Below are positions 40,466 through 50,018 of a stretch of DNA of 64,000 nucleotides, piece after piece (the first letter of the stretch is position 1; every line of letters begins with the position of its first letter). The notes under the pieces were generated by a model. It worked only from the letters and a program-made list of their open reading frames with translations. It was not told where the DNA came from and did no database searches. The stretch comes from Marispirochaeta aestuarii. GTDB lineage: Bacteria; Spirochaetota; Spirochaetia; JC444; Marispirochaetaceae. A program made the translations under genes and the position numbers. The stretch covers positions 62,001 through 126,000 of the forward strand of contig NZ_MWQY01000006.1 in assembly GCF_002087085.1 (NCBI RefSeq), given 5' to 3'.

Positions 40466-42301
40466 ATGCGTTTTATTCCCGAAAACTCTTCAGTTGTCTA
40501 TTCCCGTCATCAGCATACAAAAACCCCGCAGTCCCTGTCCGGACGCTGGCCCCAGGAAAACGACGATCTCAAGCTTGTGCTTGAAGAGGAGAGGGAGAAC
40601 GAATCACCCCGCTATCGTTTTGTTCTGAGCGCCAGACAGGATCTTTTTATTCGCACCCTCAGCCTGACCGGAAGACTGGAAGGAACCCTGCGTCCCGTTT
40701 CCCTGCTGAGTGAGGGCGGCCAGTCCCGGAGCCATGTCGAGATTCTTGGTCCTGCGGACAGACAGATTTCCGCCGGATCTCCCTGGGTTCAGACAGGCGC
40801 TAAATCCGGAGAACACGTATCATCCGGTCTGGTCCTGCTCTCCGACGGGCTGAATCCCGACCTCATACTCGCCCAGGAAGCTCCTTTCCAGGAATATACC
40901 TCTTTTACGGTAAACAGCGGCAGGCAGCCGGTACGCATAAGCCTGATCTGGCACGTGGAACGGGCGGTGGAGGCGGCTCAGGTATATTCAACCGGCTGGA
41001 CAGCCCAATCCTCCGGAACAGGTGAACTGCTGCTGCGGGAATGGAGCATCCGGAATGCCGGGAAGCTCCCCGCCAGGACCGCCCCGAAACAGGAGCCTCC
41101 GATGCTGTGCTGTCCGATGCAGCGCAGATCCGCGGAACTTACTGTGGACTATCTTCGCCGCCAACTGAACGCCGCCCGGGAAAAGCAGATTCCCTTCGAC
41201 GTCATTATGATCGAAGAAGGATGGCAGAGGTCAATCGGCGACTGGACTGCCACATCAGAGCAGTTTGGTGCGGATCTTCCCAGGATTTCCCGGGAAATCG
41301 GAGAAGCCGGTTTTACCCCCGGATTGTGGCTTGCTCCCTTTGTCGCTGCCAGGGAATCCGACCCGTTCACGAACCCCGGATGGCTGCTGCGGAACGAGAA
41401 AGGTAAACCCGTGGAAGCTGACTGCTATCCGCGGCGGAAAACGAGAATGTTCGCACTGGATATTACACACCCCGAGGTGGCCGAGCACATCGCAGGGATC
41501 ATCAGGACCCTCACCCGGGAGTGGGGCTTTAAATATCTCAAGCTCGATTTTCTTGAAGCCGCTTCCCTCAAGGGAAAACGCCATAACGATAAACTCACCC
41601 CCGCCCAGATCCTTACCCGCGGACTGCAGCAGATCCGGGAAGCTGCGGGAGACGACGTGCATCTTGCCGGAAGCGGACTTCCCTTTCCGGCAGGGGCTGG
41701 AGTTCTTGATTCCGTAAACGTCAGCCCGGAGATTCTGCCGCAGCAGAAAAAAGCGCGGCTTTCCAGAATGATGAATGCCCGGACTGCCCGGGATGAGGGC
41801 CGGTTCATACAGAATCTGGTACTTCGAAGCCACTTAAACAGGACTTTCTGGTTCAATGACGCTGCATACCTGAGTTTTCTGTACCCCGGCGCTGAAAACG
41901 GCACCAGGGAAGCAGAGGAACTCTCTACAGCAGTTACCCACAGCGGAGGAAGCCTCTTTGTATCCGATGATCTGAGCCTCTATGGAGAGGAGGAGATCGC
42001 CCGGATCAAAAACAGCGTTACGGCAGCCAGGGAACTCAGCACGGGGCAGACGACTCCTCTGCGGATCTTCAGCGATCCGGGAATCTGCACGGTTTATAAT
42101 GATCAGGGATGCATAGTCATTTTCAATCTCAACCAGACTGAAAGCACCATCGAACTGAGGCTGTCGCCTTACAGAAAGCTTTTGGAACCCTATAATTCCT
42201 ACCGCCCCTTTGAAGGTGCCGAGGACCATCCCCTGGAAGCGCCTCGAAACATTACCCTGAAACCCCGGGAATACAAACGGATACTGCTGCGCAGTGTTTA
42301 A
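40466..42301 (+). CDS. GH36-like glycoside hydrolase (alpha-galactosidase family) with altered motifs
   Basis: 611 residues from the ATG at 40466, with GGAGG 5 bases upstream. An N-terminal beta-sandwich (about 1-210) is followed by the TIM barrel. The barrel has FDVIMIEEGWQRSIGDW (usual family form D-D-G-W-Q), GFTPGLWLAPFVAARESD, the nucleophile region FKYLKLDFLEAAS, and GAGVLDSVNVSPEILPQ, where relatives have an R-x-G/S-x-D acid-base motif. A C-terminal beta domain (about 530-611) closes the protein. No signal peptide is seen, so it is cytoplasmic. The nucleophile Asp is kept but the DDG and acid-base Asp positions are Glu. Substrate is unknown; alpha-galactosides are the family default. 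Confidence 0.82.
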   Translation: MRFIPENSSVVYSRHQHTKTPQSLSGRWPQENDDLKLVLEEERENESPRYRFVLSARQDLFIRTLSLTGRLEGTLRPVSLLSEGGQSRSHVEILGPADRQISAGSPWVQTGAKSGEHVSSGLVLLSDGLNPDLILAQEAPFQEYTSFTVNSGRQPVRISLIWHVERAVEAAQVYSTGWTAQSSGTGELLLREWSIRNAGKLPARTAPKQEPPMLCCPMQRRSAELTVDYLRRQLNAAREKQIPFDVIMIEEGWQRSIGDWTATSEQFGADLPRISREIGEAGFTPGLWLAPFVAARESDPFTNPGWLLRNEKGKPVEADCYPRRKTRMFALDITHPEVAEHIAGIIRTLTREWGFKYLKLDFLEAASLKGKRHNDKLTPAQILTRGLQQIREAAGDDVHLAGSGLPFPAGAGVLDSVNVSPEILPQQKKARLSRMMNARTARDEGRFIQNLVLRSHLNRTFWFNDAAYLSFLYPGAENGTREAEELSTAVTHSGGSLFVSDDLSLYGEEEIARIKNSVTAARELSTGQTTPLRIFSDPGICTVYNDQGCIVIFNLNQTESTIELRLSPYRKLLEPYNSYRPFEGAEDHPLEAPRNITLKPREYKRILLRSV

Positions 42302-42309
42302 TCGTAACT

Positions 42310-42341
42310 GCCCTGAAAACATGACAAGCGCTTTTCAGGGC
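42310..42341 (+). terminator. Hairpin after the GH36-like gene
   Basis: GCCCTGAAAA (42310-42319) pairs perfectly with TTTTCAGGGC (42332-42341). It lies 9 bases after the stop. Only a short T-stretch follows, so it is a fair but not ideal terminator. Confidence 0.6.
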
Positions 42342-42390
42342 TGCCCTTTATATCTCCTGCAAAGCGAAGGGAATTGTTTCAGATAAAAAT

Positions 42391-42418
42391 TTGAAATTCC
42401 CTGCTCACTTCATATACT
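42391..42418 (+). promoter_or_regulatory. Promoter of the chemoreceptor gene
   Basis: TTGAAA (42391-42396), a 16-base spacer and TATACT (42413-42418) lie 20 bases before the ATG at 42438. This is a good sigma-70-type match. Confidence 0.6.
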
Positions 42419-42437
42419 AGTGTGAAGGGGGCCATAT

Positions 42438-44429
42438 ATGAAACTCAAACAGCAATTTCTGCTAATCGTAGGAATTCCCATCCTCGGAATTCTTTTAATA
42501 TTTGTGACAGGATACTACAGCTTTACCAGTCTGGGCAAAGAGGTTGACTTCCTTACTGCCATCCAGCAGGACCGCGCCACCCTGCTCAACGCCGACAGGG
42601 ACGCCTTCCAGGGTTTTCTGGCGGAGAGAATGGCCCTGGACTCCACGGATATACAAGAACTGGAAAGCCTGGATGCGGACAACCTGGAAAACCTCGATCA
42701 GGCCTGGGAACGGGCCGTCGGCCCCTCGAAGAATTTTACCCGGGACATGGAGCCGGAGTTCGAGCGTTTCACGCAGGAATATGAAAAATGGAAAGAGAGG
42801 AGCCGGGCCATACTCAGCATAGCTGTATCGACGGCGGACGAGATGGTCCTGATCCAGGAGGCAGCGGACCGGACCTCTGCGGCCTTCGATGAAATGCGGG
42901 AACTGATCAACCTGCTGGGAGAAAACATCGACGGGCTGTTGAGCGGCAATCTGAGTGCGGCCCGCAGGCGCAGTCTGGAACAGGCCCTCTCCCTGACATT
43001 GAATGCGGACCGGGACGCCTATCAGGCCTACGTGGCCCGCCTTCGCGCACTGAGTGCGACAAGCCAGAAGGATCTTGACCTCTTTACCGGGGAGAACGAA
43101 GAGAATATCCAGCAGACCCTGGAACGCTTTACCAGCGCCGTCGATATTGTCGGCTCAGGGACAGCCCAGCTGGCACAATCCTTTTCTTCGGCTTCCGAGG
43201 CATGGATCAGGGAGAGTAACACGGTATTTTCCAAACTGCATGAGGTTTTCGACGATAAAGACGAGCAGGCACGCCTGGCTGTGGAAAGTGACGAGGCCTT
43301 CAACACCATGAGAACCTCCATAGACGTCCTGGGGAACCTGCAGGAAGAGCGGGCTCTGCAGGAAATCGAAAACATGAATACAATGATTGCCCGGACCCTC
43401 TGGATCTATATAATTGTCGTTCTTGTGGCCGTCGCGGCATCCCTGCTGATCGTCATTCTTCTTGCCTCCGCCCTGCTCAAGGCAATCCGGATCTCCGTGG
43501 AGGCGGCGGAACGCATAACCCAGGGAGACCTTACCGCAAGTATCGATATTCAGCGCAGGGACGAAATAGGGACCCTGGCCGCCGGTCTCAGATCGATGAT
43601 AGCCAGACTTAAACGGATCGTCGGAGAAATCCGTCAGTCCGCCCAGAATATATCCCTGGGCAGTGACGAAATAGCCAAGAGTTCCCAGCAGCTCTCCCAG
43701 GGAGCCACCGAACAGGCCTCCAACTCCGAGGAGATCTCCGCCTCCATGGAACAGATGGGCGCCAACATTCAGCAGAACGCGGACAACGCCTCCCAGACAG
43801 AGAAGATAGCCCAGCGGGTTGCGGAGGATGCCAACCAGAGCGGAGAAGCGGTGGGTAAGACCGTGGAGGCCATGAAGCAGATTGCCGAAAAGATCGGCAT
43901 CATCGAGGAAATCGCCCGGCAGACCAACATGCTTGCCCTGAATGCGGCCATAGAGGCCGCCCGGGCGGGAGAACAGGGCAAGGGCTTTGCGGTGGTTGCC
44001 GCAGAGGTCCGTCGTCTTGCCGAACGCAGCCAGAATGCCGCCGCGGAGATCAGCGAGCTCTCCTCCAGTTCCGTGGAGATCGCCGAAACCGCCGGAGAGC
44101 TGCTGACCAAGCTGGTTCCGGACATCCGGAAGACCGCGGAGCTGATCCAGGAGATCAGCTACTCCAGCAACGAGCAGAAGAGCGGGGTGGAGCAGACAAA
44201 CAGCGCAATGATGCAGCTGGATTCCATAACCCAGCAGAACGCCTCCTCGGCGGAGGAACTCTCCTCCACCTCCGAGGAGCTCTCCTCCCAGGCGGAGGGT
44301 CTGGTGGCAATGATCAATTTCTTTACCCTTGACCAGGACCAGGGTCCTTCCGTTCAGACTCCCAAACTGCTGCCCAAAGAGACGGTCTCCATGGATATGG
44401 AAGACGAGGAGGAGTTTGAGGAATTCTAG
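42438..44429 (+). CDS. Methyl-accepting chemotaxis protein with large periplasmic sensor
   Basis: 663 residues. Two membrane helices (about 7-28 and 318-342) enclose a helical sensor of about 290 residues. It has internal similarity: the pattern ..[15 protein letters not shown]... recurs as ..[15 protein letters not shown].., so it is a double four-helix-bundle type sensor. HAMP (about 345-395) and the signalling hairpin follow, with tip [23 protein letters not shown] and then [17 protein letters not shown]. The C-terminus ends in an acidic tail (EDEEEFEEF) without a methyltransferase-binding pentapeptide. It is a single gene with its own promoter. Ligand is unknown. Confidence 0.95.
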   Translation: MKLKQQFLLIVGIPILGILLIFVTGYYSFTSLGKEVDFLTAIQQDRATLLNADRDAFQGFLAERMALDSTDIQELESLDADNLENLDQAWERAVGPSKNFTRDMEPEFERFTQEYEKWKERSRAILSIAVSTADEMVLIQEAADRTSAAFDEMRELINLLGENIDGLLSGNLSAARRRSLEQALSLTLNADRDAYQAYVARLRALSATSQKDLDLFTGENEENIQQTLERFTSAVDIVGSGTAQLAQSFSSASEAWIRESNTVFSKLHEVFDDKDEQARLAVESDEAFNTMRTSIDVLGNLQEERALQEIENMNTMIARTLWIYIIVVLVAVAASLLIVILLASALLKAIRISVEAAERITQGDLTASIDIQRRDEIGTLAAGLRSMIARLKRIVGEIRQSAQNISLGSDEIAKSSQQLSQGATEQASNSEEISASMEQMGANIQQNADNASQTEKIAQRVAEDANQSGEAVGKTVEAMKQIAEKIGIIEEIARQTNMLALNAAIEAARAGEQGKGFAVVAAEVRRLAERSQNAAAEISELSSSSVEIAETAGELLTKLVPDIRKTAELIQEISYSSNEQKSGVEQTNSAMMQLDSITQQNASSAEELSSTSEELSSQAEGLVAMINFFTLDQDQGPSVQTPKLLPKETVSMDMEDEEEFEEF

Positions 44430-44473
44430 ACAGGGCATCGGCTTCCCCTGATCAGGGTATCTTCCTCCAGGAT

Positions 44474-45238
44474 TCAGCCGACCTCAGCCAGCCAGGCATT
44501 CAGATTCTCCTGCCTGGCCCGGGCTTCGCTGTTTCCGCCCGTGAAGGTACCCAGCTTTTTTTCCCCCTGTATGCGTCCGTCCAGCATGAAGAGCACCCGT
44601 TCACTCCTGGCCGCCACCCTCGAATCATGGGTAACCAGTACAATCGTCGTTCCGCCGCTGTGCACATCCTTGAGAATATCCAGGATCTCTGCGGCGGATC
44701 CGGAATCCAGAGCCCCCGTGGGCTCATCCCCGAAGATCACCGCCGGCTCGTTGATCAGACTTCGGCAGATACCGACCCTCTGCAGCTGTCCCCCGGAAGC
44801 CTGATCGACGGAGTTGCCGGCCAGGGAACCTATTCCCGTACGCTCCATCAGATACCGGGCCCGACGGTCGATTTCAGAGCGCCCGCGCACACCCTCGGCA
44901 TAGGCGGGCAGACTGATATTATCCAGAAGGTTCAGGTTTTTCAGCAGATGTATCTGCTGAAATATGAAACCCATCTTACCGAGCCTGAGGCGGGAGAGCT
45001 CCTTTTCCTGCAGGCTGCTGATCTCCCGCCCGTTAAAGCATACCCGGCCGGAGCTGGCCCGGTCCATGCCGCTGATGGTATAGAGGAGGGTGGATTTACC
45101 GGAGCCGGAGGGCCCCATTATGGCGACAAACTCTCCCCTCCTGATCTCGAGGTCTATATCCTGGAGAACATTCACCCGCATATTCCTCCCCAGGGGATAC
45201 CACTTATTCAGATTTTGTGTTTCAAGTACTGCATTCAT
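44474..45238 (-). CDS. LolD/MacB-type ABC ATP-binding protein
   Basis: 254 residues from the ATG at 45238, with AAGGAG upstream. Walker A is MGPSGSGKSTLLYTISG, the signature is SGGQLQRVGICR, Walker B VIFGDEPTGALD, and the H-loop is LVTHDSRVAAR. It is of the class that drives FtsX-domain mechanotransmission proteins rather than import. The partner is the 787-residue FtsX protein just upstream in the same operon. It is the last gene of the OMP-MFS-FtsX-ATPase cassette. Cargo is not known. Confidence 0.93.
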   Translation of the reverse strand: MNAVLETQNLNKWYPLGRNMRVNVLQDIDLEIRRGEFVAIMGPSGSGKSTLLYTISGMDRASSGRVCFNGREISSLQEKELSRLRLGKMGFIFQQIHLLKNLNLLDNISLPAYAEGVRGRSEIDRRARYLMERTGIGSLAGNSVDQASGGQLQRVGICRSLINEPAVIFGDEPTGALDSGSAAEILDILKDVHSGGTTIVLVTHDSRVAARSERVLFMLDGRIQGEKKLGTFTGGNSEARARQENLNAWLAEVG

Positions 45239-45257
45239 ATATTTCTCCTTGTTCCAT

Positions 45258-47621
45258 CTATTCAACTGTTATTACCGATACGGTCTTTTTCAGAGAGCCT
45301 GCGATGCTCAGGACAGCCGCAGCAGCCACAAGGCCCATAAGCATGAGCGGCAGCATGCAGTATGCCTTCAGCGGATCGATCACGAAGCTGATTCCCGGCG
45401 CTCCCAGGAATCCCCAGATAAAACCAACGAAGCCCTGCCCCAGGGTATTTGCAAAGAGACTGCCCGCCGCAACTCCCGTTCCCAGCAAAATCAGTGCAGT
45501 ACTCAGGTACTGAATCCGGACTGAGGCAGGAGTAAATCCGATACTCCGCATTACGGCGATACGCCCTGCATCCCTGGCAGCGAGCATACGAAAGAAGAGG
45601 CCGGTTATGAGGACCGCAATCAGGCTCCCCAGGGCGATGGCAGCCGTAATGAGCCGTGAAAGCTGAAGAATGGTAGAGCCCAGGGTCTGATCCAGGTAAC
45701 TCTCAAGATGCGTAACCCGGGCGGAGGGAAGCAGAGCGCCGAGTTCCCCGGCCTTGGCCTGAACGTCAATTCCGGGACCAAGATCCAGAGCAAGGGTATA
45801 TCCCAGGGGTAGCCCCGGAAAGCCTTTGAAAGAGGCCTTGGCGGTCCGTCCGCCGTTGGTAATGTCCTGGTAAATCCCGCTGATCCTCATCTCCCGGGTA
45901 GTATCGCCGGCTTTCAGAACCAGCGAATCGCCAATCTTCACATTCAGATCCCGGCTGTTGAGATATGAAACAGCCAGCTCGTCGCCGGAGACAGGTACAG
46001 TCCCTTCAAGATATTTCAGAGGGAAGAGGGAGTGGTTTCCGCTTTCCACCACCAGCGAAGCTCCATCATCCGGACTATCCGCAGTATCAGGCTCAAGTTC
46101 ATAGCGGGACCGCATCATCAGGGCATACCCTTCTATATCGGGATCCATCTTCAGCAATCCCGTCAGCTCTTCAAGACCCGTTTCAGTTTCCCCTGCATAC
46201 CGCAGGTCTATGCGGATGTCACTCCGAGCTATCCCCATGTAGGAGATAAAGTCGGGAGAAGCAAGGGTGGTCAGAAAATGGAAGGGGATCAGGATGATCA
46301 GAGCAGAGAAGAAATAGACCAGGAACAGCAGAGCAAAAAGCCTGGGGCGCTGCAAGATATCCCGAAGACCAAGTGCCACGTTAAGGTTTATACCCCGAAA
46401 AACCTTCAGAGGCAGAGGCCTCCTTCTGCCGGAAGCGTCCCCCACAGACCCGGAGCGGAGGGCTTCAACCGCGCTTACAGCTTCAAAGCGGCGAAAAACC
46501 GGCAGAAGAAGCAGAAAGGCAAACAGAAGAATCCCCGCGGCTGCACTCAGGGAAGCAAGATAGCGGGATGTCTCCGACGGAGCCTGCCCGATACTGAACA
46601 GAATATTTGAAGTGAGTACCGGGTTACAGAGAAGTGAGGCAAGGCTTCCGCCCAGAGCGGCAAGCCCGCTGATAAAAAGATATTTGACCAGAAAGATCCT
46701 TCGTATCGTCCTCCTCGGTAAGCCCACGGCCTTCATAACCCCGATCTCCCGGTAATCCTCCTCTATGGAGCCGAGGATGATAAAACGCAGACAGAGGACC
46801 GCAATGATCAGCAGGAGAAGACTCAGGATTCCCAGGACCACTGCCATGATTCCGTCGCTTATGCTGTTGAGCACATAGAATATGCGATAATCCACCGCCG
46901 GACCTGATTTCGGCAGATCCGTCTTCTGCCAGGCTTCGCTGAACTCATCGATCCGCGAGGAATCGCTAAGGCGAAAGCTGATCAGATACTCCCTGTCCGG
47001 AAAAATCTCCTCCAGCTCCCGGAAATCCGCTCTGTTCATCAGGAAGCGTTTGGAATGAACCACCGCTGGATTCATCTGGGCATCCCGCACAAGGAGGGAT
47101 ACCCGGAAATCCCGTTGTATTCCGGAATGTGTCAGGCTGACATGATCGCCGACTCTTACCCCCTTTTCCCGGGCATAATAGACGGGTACCCCTATTTCTC
47201 CCCTGGCCGGCTCAGGGATCAGGTTTTTCATATCCAGCAGATAATCAAAACGGGGATTCTGGACCACGAGACTGATATCCATAATGCTGTTTGTCTCGGC
47301 TTCATCGGCGCCGGAAAACCTCAGGGATGCACCATCGATGCTGATCATCCCGGAGATCTGGCAGTCTTCCACCAGGCCCCTGCTCCCTGCCCAGGAAGCG
47401 ATCTCTTCAGCCTCAGCGGCAGACAGCCTCCCTCCGTGCATCTGCACAAAATGGGGGGCTTTGGCGGTGCTGAAAAAAAGACGCAGGGATCCTGCAAGGT
47501 CGCTTATAAGTCCTGCGCCCCCTGCGGCCAGAAGGGCCGAGAGAAAGATAAAAATAAAGACGACCAGCAGCGAAGCTTTCCGCCGCGACAGGTCCCGGAG
47601 GAGAATTCTTGAAAGGATCAT
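45258..47621 (-). CDS. FtsX-domain ABC permease (large, two-module)
   Basis: 787 residues with about ten membrane segments. An N-terminal helix (about 15-37) precedes a periplasmic domain of 200 residues. A first FtsX module of three helices (about 255-390) is followed by another helix, a second periplasmic domain and a C-terminal FtsX module (about 650-780). The FtsX signature occurs as EIGVMKAVGLPRRTIRRIFLV and as RIAVMRSIGFTPASVRIQYL. This two-module layout is that of the lipoprotein-release or toxin-export superfamily. It overlaps the MFS gene by 4 bases and precedes its ATPase by 19 bases. No membrane-fusion protein is present in the operon. Confidence 0.92.
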   Translation of the reverse strand: MILSRILLRDLSRRKASLLVVFIFIFLSALLAAGGAGLISDLAGSLRLFFSTAKAPHFVQMHGGRLSAAEAEEIASWAGSRGLVEDCQISGMISIDGASLRFSGADEAETNSIMDISLVVQNPRFDYLLDMKNLIPEPARGEIGVPVYYAREKGVRVGDHVSLTHSGIQRDFRVSLLVRDAQMNPAVVHSKRFLMNRADFRELEEIFPDREYLISFRLSDSSRIDEFSEAWQKTDLPKSGPAVDYRIFYVLNSISDGIMAVVLGILSLLLLIIAVLCLRFIILGSIEEDYREIGVMKAVGLPRRTIRRIFLVKYLFISGLAALGGSLASLLCNPVLTSNILFSIGQAPSETSRYLASLSAAAGILLFAFLLLLPVFRRFEAVSAVEALRSGSVGDASGRRRPLPLKVFRGINLNVALGLRDILQRPRLFALLFLVYFFSALIILIPFHFLTTLASPDFISYMGIARSDIRIDLRYAGETETGLEELTGLLKMDPDIEGYALMMRSRYELEPDTADSPDDGASLVVESGNHSLFPLKYLEGTVPVSGDELAVSYLNSRDLNVKIGDSLVLKAGDTTREMRISGIYQDITNGGRTAKASFKGFPGLPLGYTLALDLGPGIDVQAKAGELGALLPSARVTHLESYLDQTLGSTILQLSRLITAAIALGSLIAVLITGLFFRMLAARDAGRIAVMRSIGFTPASVRIQYLSTALILLGTGVAAGSLFANTLGQGFVGFIWGFLGAPGISFVIDPLKAYCMLPLMLMGLVAAAAVLSIAGSLKKTVSVITVE

Positions 47622-48922
47622 ATGCTGCAGCCCTCCTGCCGTCTCTCCTGCCTCCTTTCCGGCCAGACCGAACAGAGCCAGCGCAGAGCAACAAGCCAGG
47701 AGGTCAGGGTCAGGCCGAAACCGGCGATGATCAGCATCAGGGCGATACCTCTTCCCGGCCCTGTACCGATCAGACGTCCAAGGGTCGAAGCCAGAGCCCC
47801 ATGGTCCACAAGAAGAGGGATAAAGAGACGGTCCGCCAGGAGTCCTGAGCTGGTGTAGGCGACAATGTAGCCGGTCTGGGTTATCAGACCGATCAGTCCC
47901 CAGACACGTCCCTGAAAATTGCCGGGGACGGATGTACGGATAAGGACCTCGGCCCCGGTATTGATAAAGGGCAGACAGAAAAAGAACAGAAAGAAGCTGA
48001 GACTTATCCAGACAAGCCCGGTGCTGAAGCCCATCATTCCAAGAAAGATTCCCGCCCCTCCAAGACTGAGGGCAATAAGTATATCCAGCCTCTGGGGCAG
48101 ACCGAGAAGACCGATCAGAATCCCCCCGATGAGCATTCCCGAAGCGGAGAGAGCCTGGACCGTCCCCAGGGTTCCCGGATCGTAGAGACTGAGCATCATC
48201 GGTCCGAAGAGAACCTGCAGCATTCCCACAAAGAGGGTGACAATCGAGAGCAGGAGCACCGTCTCCATGACCTGTCTCCTGTCCTGCAGGCAGGCAATCC
48301 CATCCTTCAGGTCGGCGAATATATCCTGACGTCCTGTCAATTCTTCCGCGGGTCGCATACCGGGAATAGAGCAGGCTGCAGCCACGGCCAGGGCGAAACT
48401 GCCGATATCCAGGAGCAGAATGATTTCTAGACCCCCGGCGGTCAGCAGAAAACCCGCGGCCAGGGGCGCCAGCAGATACTGAGCCGAGGACGCCAGCTGA
48501 ACCAGGGCACCTCCCCTGGCGAACTGCTGTGCATCCAGAAGATCAGTCAGGGAAGCCTTGTACGCCGGATTCTGAAGCGCGGTAAATACCGAGCTGACAG
48601 CTATCCATAAAGAGGCTGTGCCCGGCGTCAAGGTCCCGGCCCTCAGGTGGAGCAGAATGGCGATTACCCCCGCGGCGGAACCAAGATCCCCGAGGATGAT
48701 CAGTTTTCTGCGGTCCATCCGGTCCGCCAGCAGGCCGCCCGCCGGCCGCAGCAGAATCGACGGGATAAACAGAGCAGAGACAAGCAGGGCGACACTGCCC
48801 GCCCGGGATGTCTCGGTAAAAACATATACCCCCAGGGCAAAACCGGTCATACCAGTACCCAGGGCAGATATCAGCTGCCCCGCCCAGAGAACCAGAAAGG
48901 TGAACATGGATTTCCGTTTCAT
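47618..48922 (-). CDS. MFS efflux transporter (MFS_3, macrolide-efflux-like)
   Basis: 434 residues, 12 membrane segments. The loop 2-3 motif RPAGGLLADRMDRRKLIILGDLG is the MFS motif A. The family resembles MefA and enterobactin exporter types. GGGGGTGCAGG precedes the ATG. It begins 12 bases after the outer-membrane protein gene and overlaps the FtsX gene by 4 bases, so the three are one transcript. It exports a small lipophilic compound in its family; here it probably acts together with the ABC module on the same or a precursor molecule (inference). Confidence 0.9.
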   Translation of the reverse strand: MKRKSMFTFLVLWAGQLISALGTGMTGFALGVYVFTETSRAGSVALLVSALFIPSILLRPAGGLLADRMDRRKLIILGDLGSAAGVIAILLHLRAGTLTPGTASLWIAVSSVFTALQNPAYKASLTDLLDAQQFARGGALVQLASSAQYLLAPLAAGFLLTAGGLEIILLLDIGSFALAVAAACSIPGMRPAEELTGRQDIFADLKDGIACLQDRRQVMETVLLLSIVTLFVGMLQVLFGPMMLSLYDPGTLGTVQALSASGMLIGGILIGLLGLPQRLDILIALSLGGAGIFLGMMGFSTGLVWISLSFFLFFFCLPFINTGAEVLIRTSVPGNFQGRVWGLIGLITQTGYIVAYTSSGLLADRLFIPLLVDHGALASTLGRLIGTGPGRGIALMLIIAGFGLTLTSWLVALRWLCSVWPERRQERRQEGCSI

Positions 48923-48934
48923 TCCTGCACCCCC

Positions 48935-49849
48935 TCAGAACTGCCAGAGACCGGCAAGGGAGACAAAATACCCGTCTCCGGTATCCGCAGTGGAGTCATC
49001 CTCCCAGCGCTCCCGGCCCTGAAAGGCGTATCCCCCGGTAAGCGCCAGGAATGTCAGATCCAGCCGGGCGAATACACCGTAGTAGTGAAGTTCATATGCC
49101 TGGTCATGATCTGCGGAAACAAAGGAGAGCACGTCGCTCTTTACACCCAGGTCAAAACCTGCAAAGTCCCCTGCGGGACTTTCAGAATCGAAAAAGCGGT
49201 ATCCCAGGCTCGCTTCAAATATCAGATCCCGGACATCCCGGAACTCGTCGATCCGGAGATCGCCGTTGAACCTGATGCGCTGCTGCGGAAAAAGAGTGAA
49301 TGCCAGGCTGGGACCGGTGATGAAATCGAATCCCGCCTCAAGAAGGGGTGACCGGTACTTCAGGCGCACGAAGGGCACCGGTATGACCGGAGAATCCAGA
49401 CCGAAATCCGATACCCCCAGCCCCCCGCCGACAGCCAGGTTCACTCTGCTTCCGGACAGAATCTCATACCCGTAAACCGCCGCGGCCTGGAAGGTATCGA
49501 GTCCGCCGCTTACCGGCCGGTCAGACTCGCTCTTGAACAGACCGACAGCCTGGTGCCGGTTCCTGTCCATATCAAGCAGAAGCTCAATGCCGTGATAGGT
49601 ATCGGAATAGGCCGGAGCCGGATAACCGTCAAAGACGCTCCGTGTATACAGGCCAACGAAGGATAGCGTTTCCCCCACAACAGCTCCTCCGGTGCTGATG
49701 GAATACGCTTCTTCGGAATCGAGGCGTATCAGTTCATACCCGAGCATGGGAACCAAGGCAGGCCTGTCGGCGCCTTCGCCGACAAGGGGAGCCTGCAGCA
49801 GCAGGGCAGACACAATACATACATAGAGAACAGAACATCCGTTTTTCAT
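48935..49849 (-). CDS. Predicted outer-membrane beta-barrel protein
   Basis: 304 residues. A signal peptide (about 1-25) is followed by alternating hydrophobic/polar strands separated by short turns. Examples are SFVGLYTRSVFDGY, GIELLLDMDRNRHQAVGLF, VNLAVGGGLGVSDFG, and YGVFARLDLTFLALTGGYAF. The protein ends in a Phe (GLWQF), the usual outer-membrane insertion signal. I estimate 10-12 strands. No known family is recognised. It is first in the operon with the MFS and ABC genes, so it may be an exit pore or receptor for the exported compound. Confidence 0.7.
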   Translation of the reverse strand: MKNGCSVLYVCIVSALLLQAPLVGEGADRPALVPMLGYELIRLDSEEAYSISTGGAVVGETLSFVGLYTRSVFDGYPAPAYSDTYHGIELLLDMDRNRHQAVGLFKSESDRPVSGGLDTFQAAAVYGYEILSGSRVNLAVGGGLGVSDFGLDSPVIPVPFVRLKYRSPLLEAGFDFITGPSLAFTLFPQQRIRFNGDLRIDEFRDVRDLIFEASLGYRFFDSESPAGDFAGFDLGVKSDVLSFVSADHDQAYELHYYGVFARLDLTFLALTGGYAFQGRERWEDDSTADTGDGYFVSLAGLWQF

Positions 49850-49941
49850 CGGAACCCCCTCAAAAAGTGCATTCTTTGAGTTAAGAGTAGCCGGGGGTTC
49901 GCGGTCTTCATATCGAACATTAATCGTAAAACAGGGAGAAA

Positions 49942-49969
49942 GGACCTACGTAATTAATACTAGGGGTCC
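49942..49969. promoter_or_regulatory. Inverted repeat upstream of the exporter operon
   Basis: GGACC (49942-49946) and GGTCC (49965-49969) flank an AT-rich core, with CCTA/TAGG also symmetric apart from two extra bases. It lies 93 bases upstream of the outer-membrane protein ATG, between it and the LuxR gene. It may be the LuxR operator. Confidence 0.4.
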
Positions 49970-50018
49970 GTAAAAGGATGTACTGAGAAGTTTTTCAGGT
50001 GTCTGCGGCGGCAGAGAC

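Noticed and set aside
43155-44438. 427-codon minus-strand frame opposite the chemoreceptor
   Set aside because: Repeats of L-G-D/G-G-x-L are the mirror of the heptad-rich chemoreceptor coding sequence, not a real protein.
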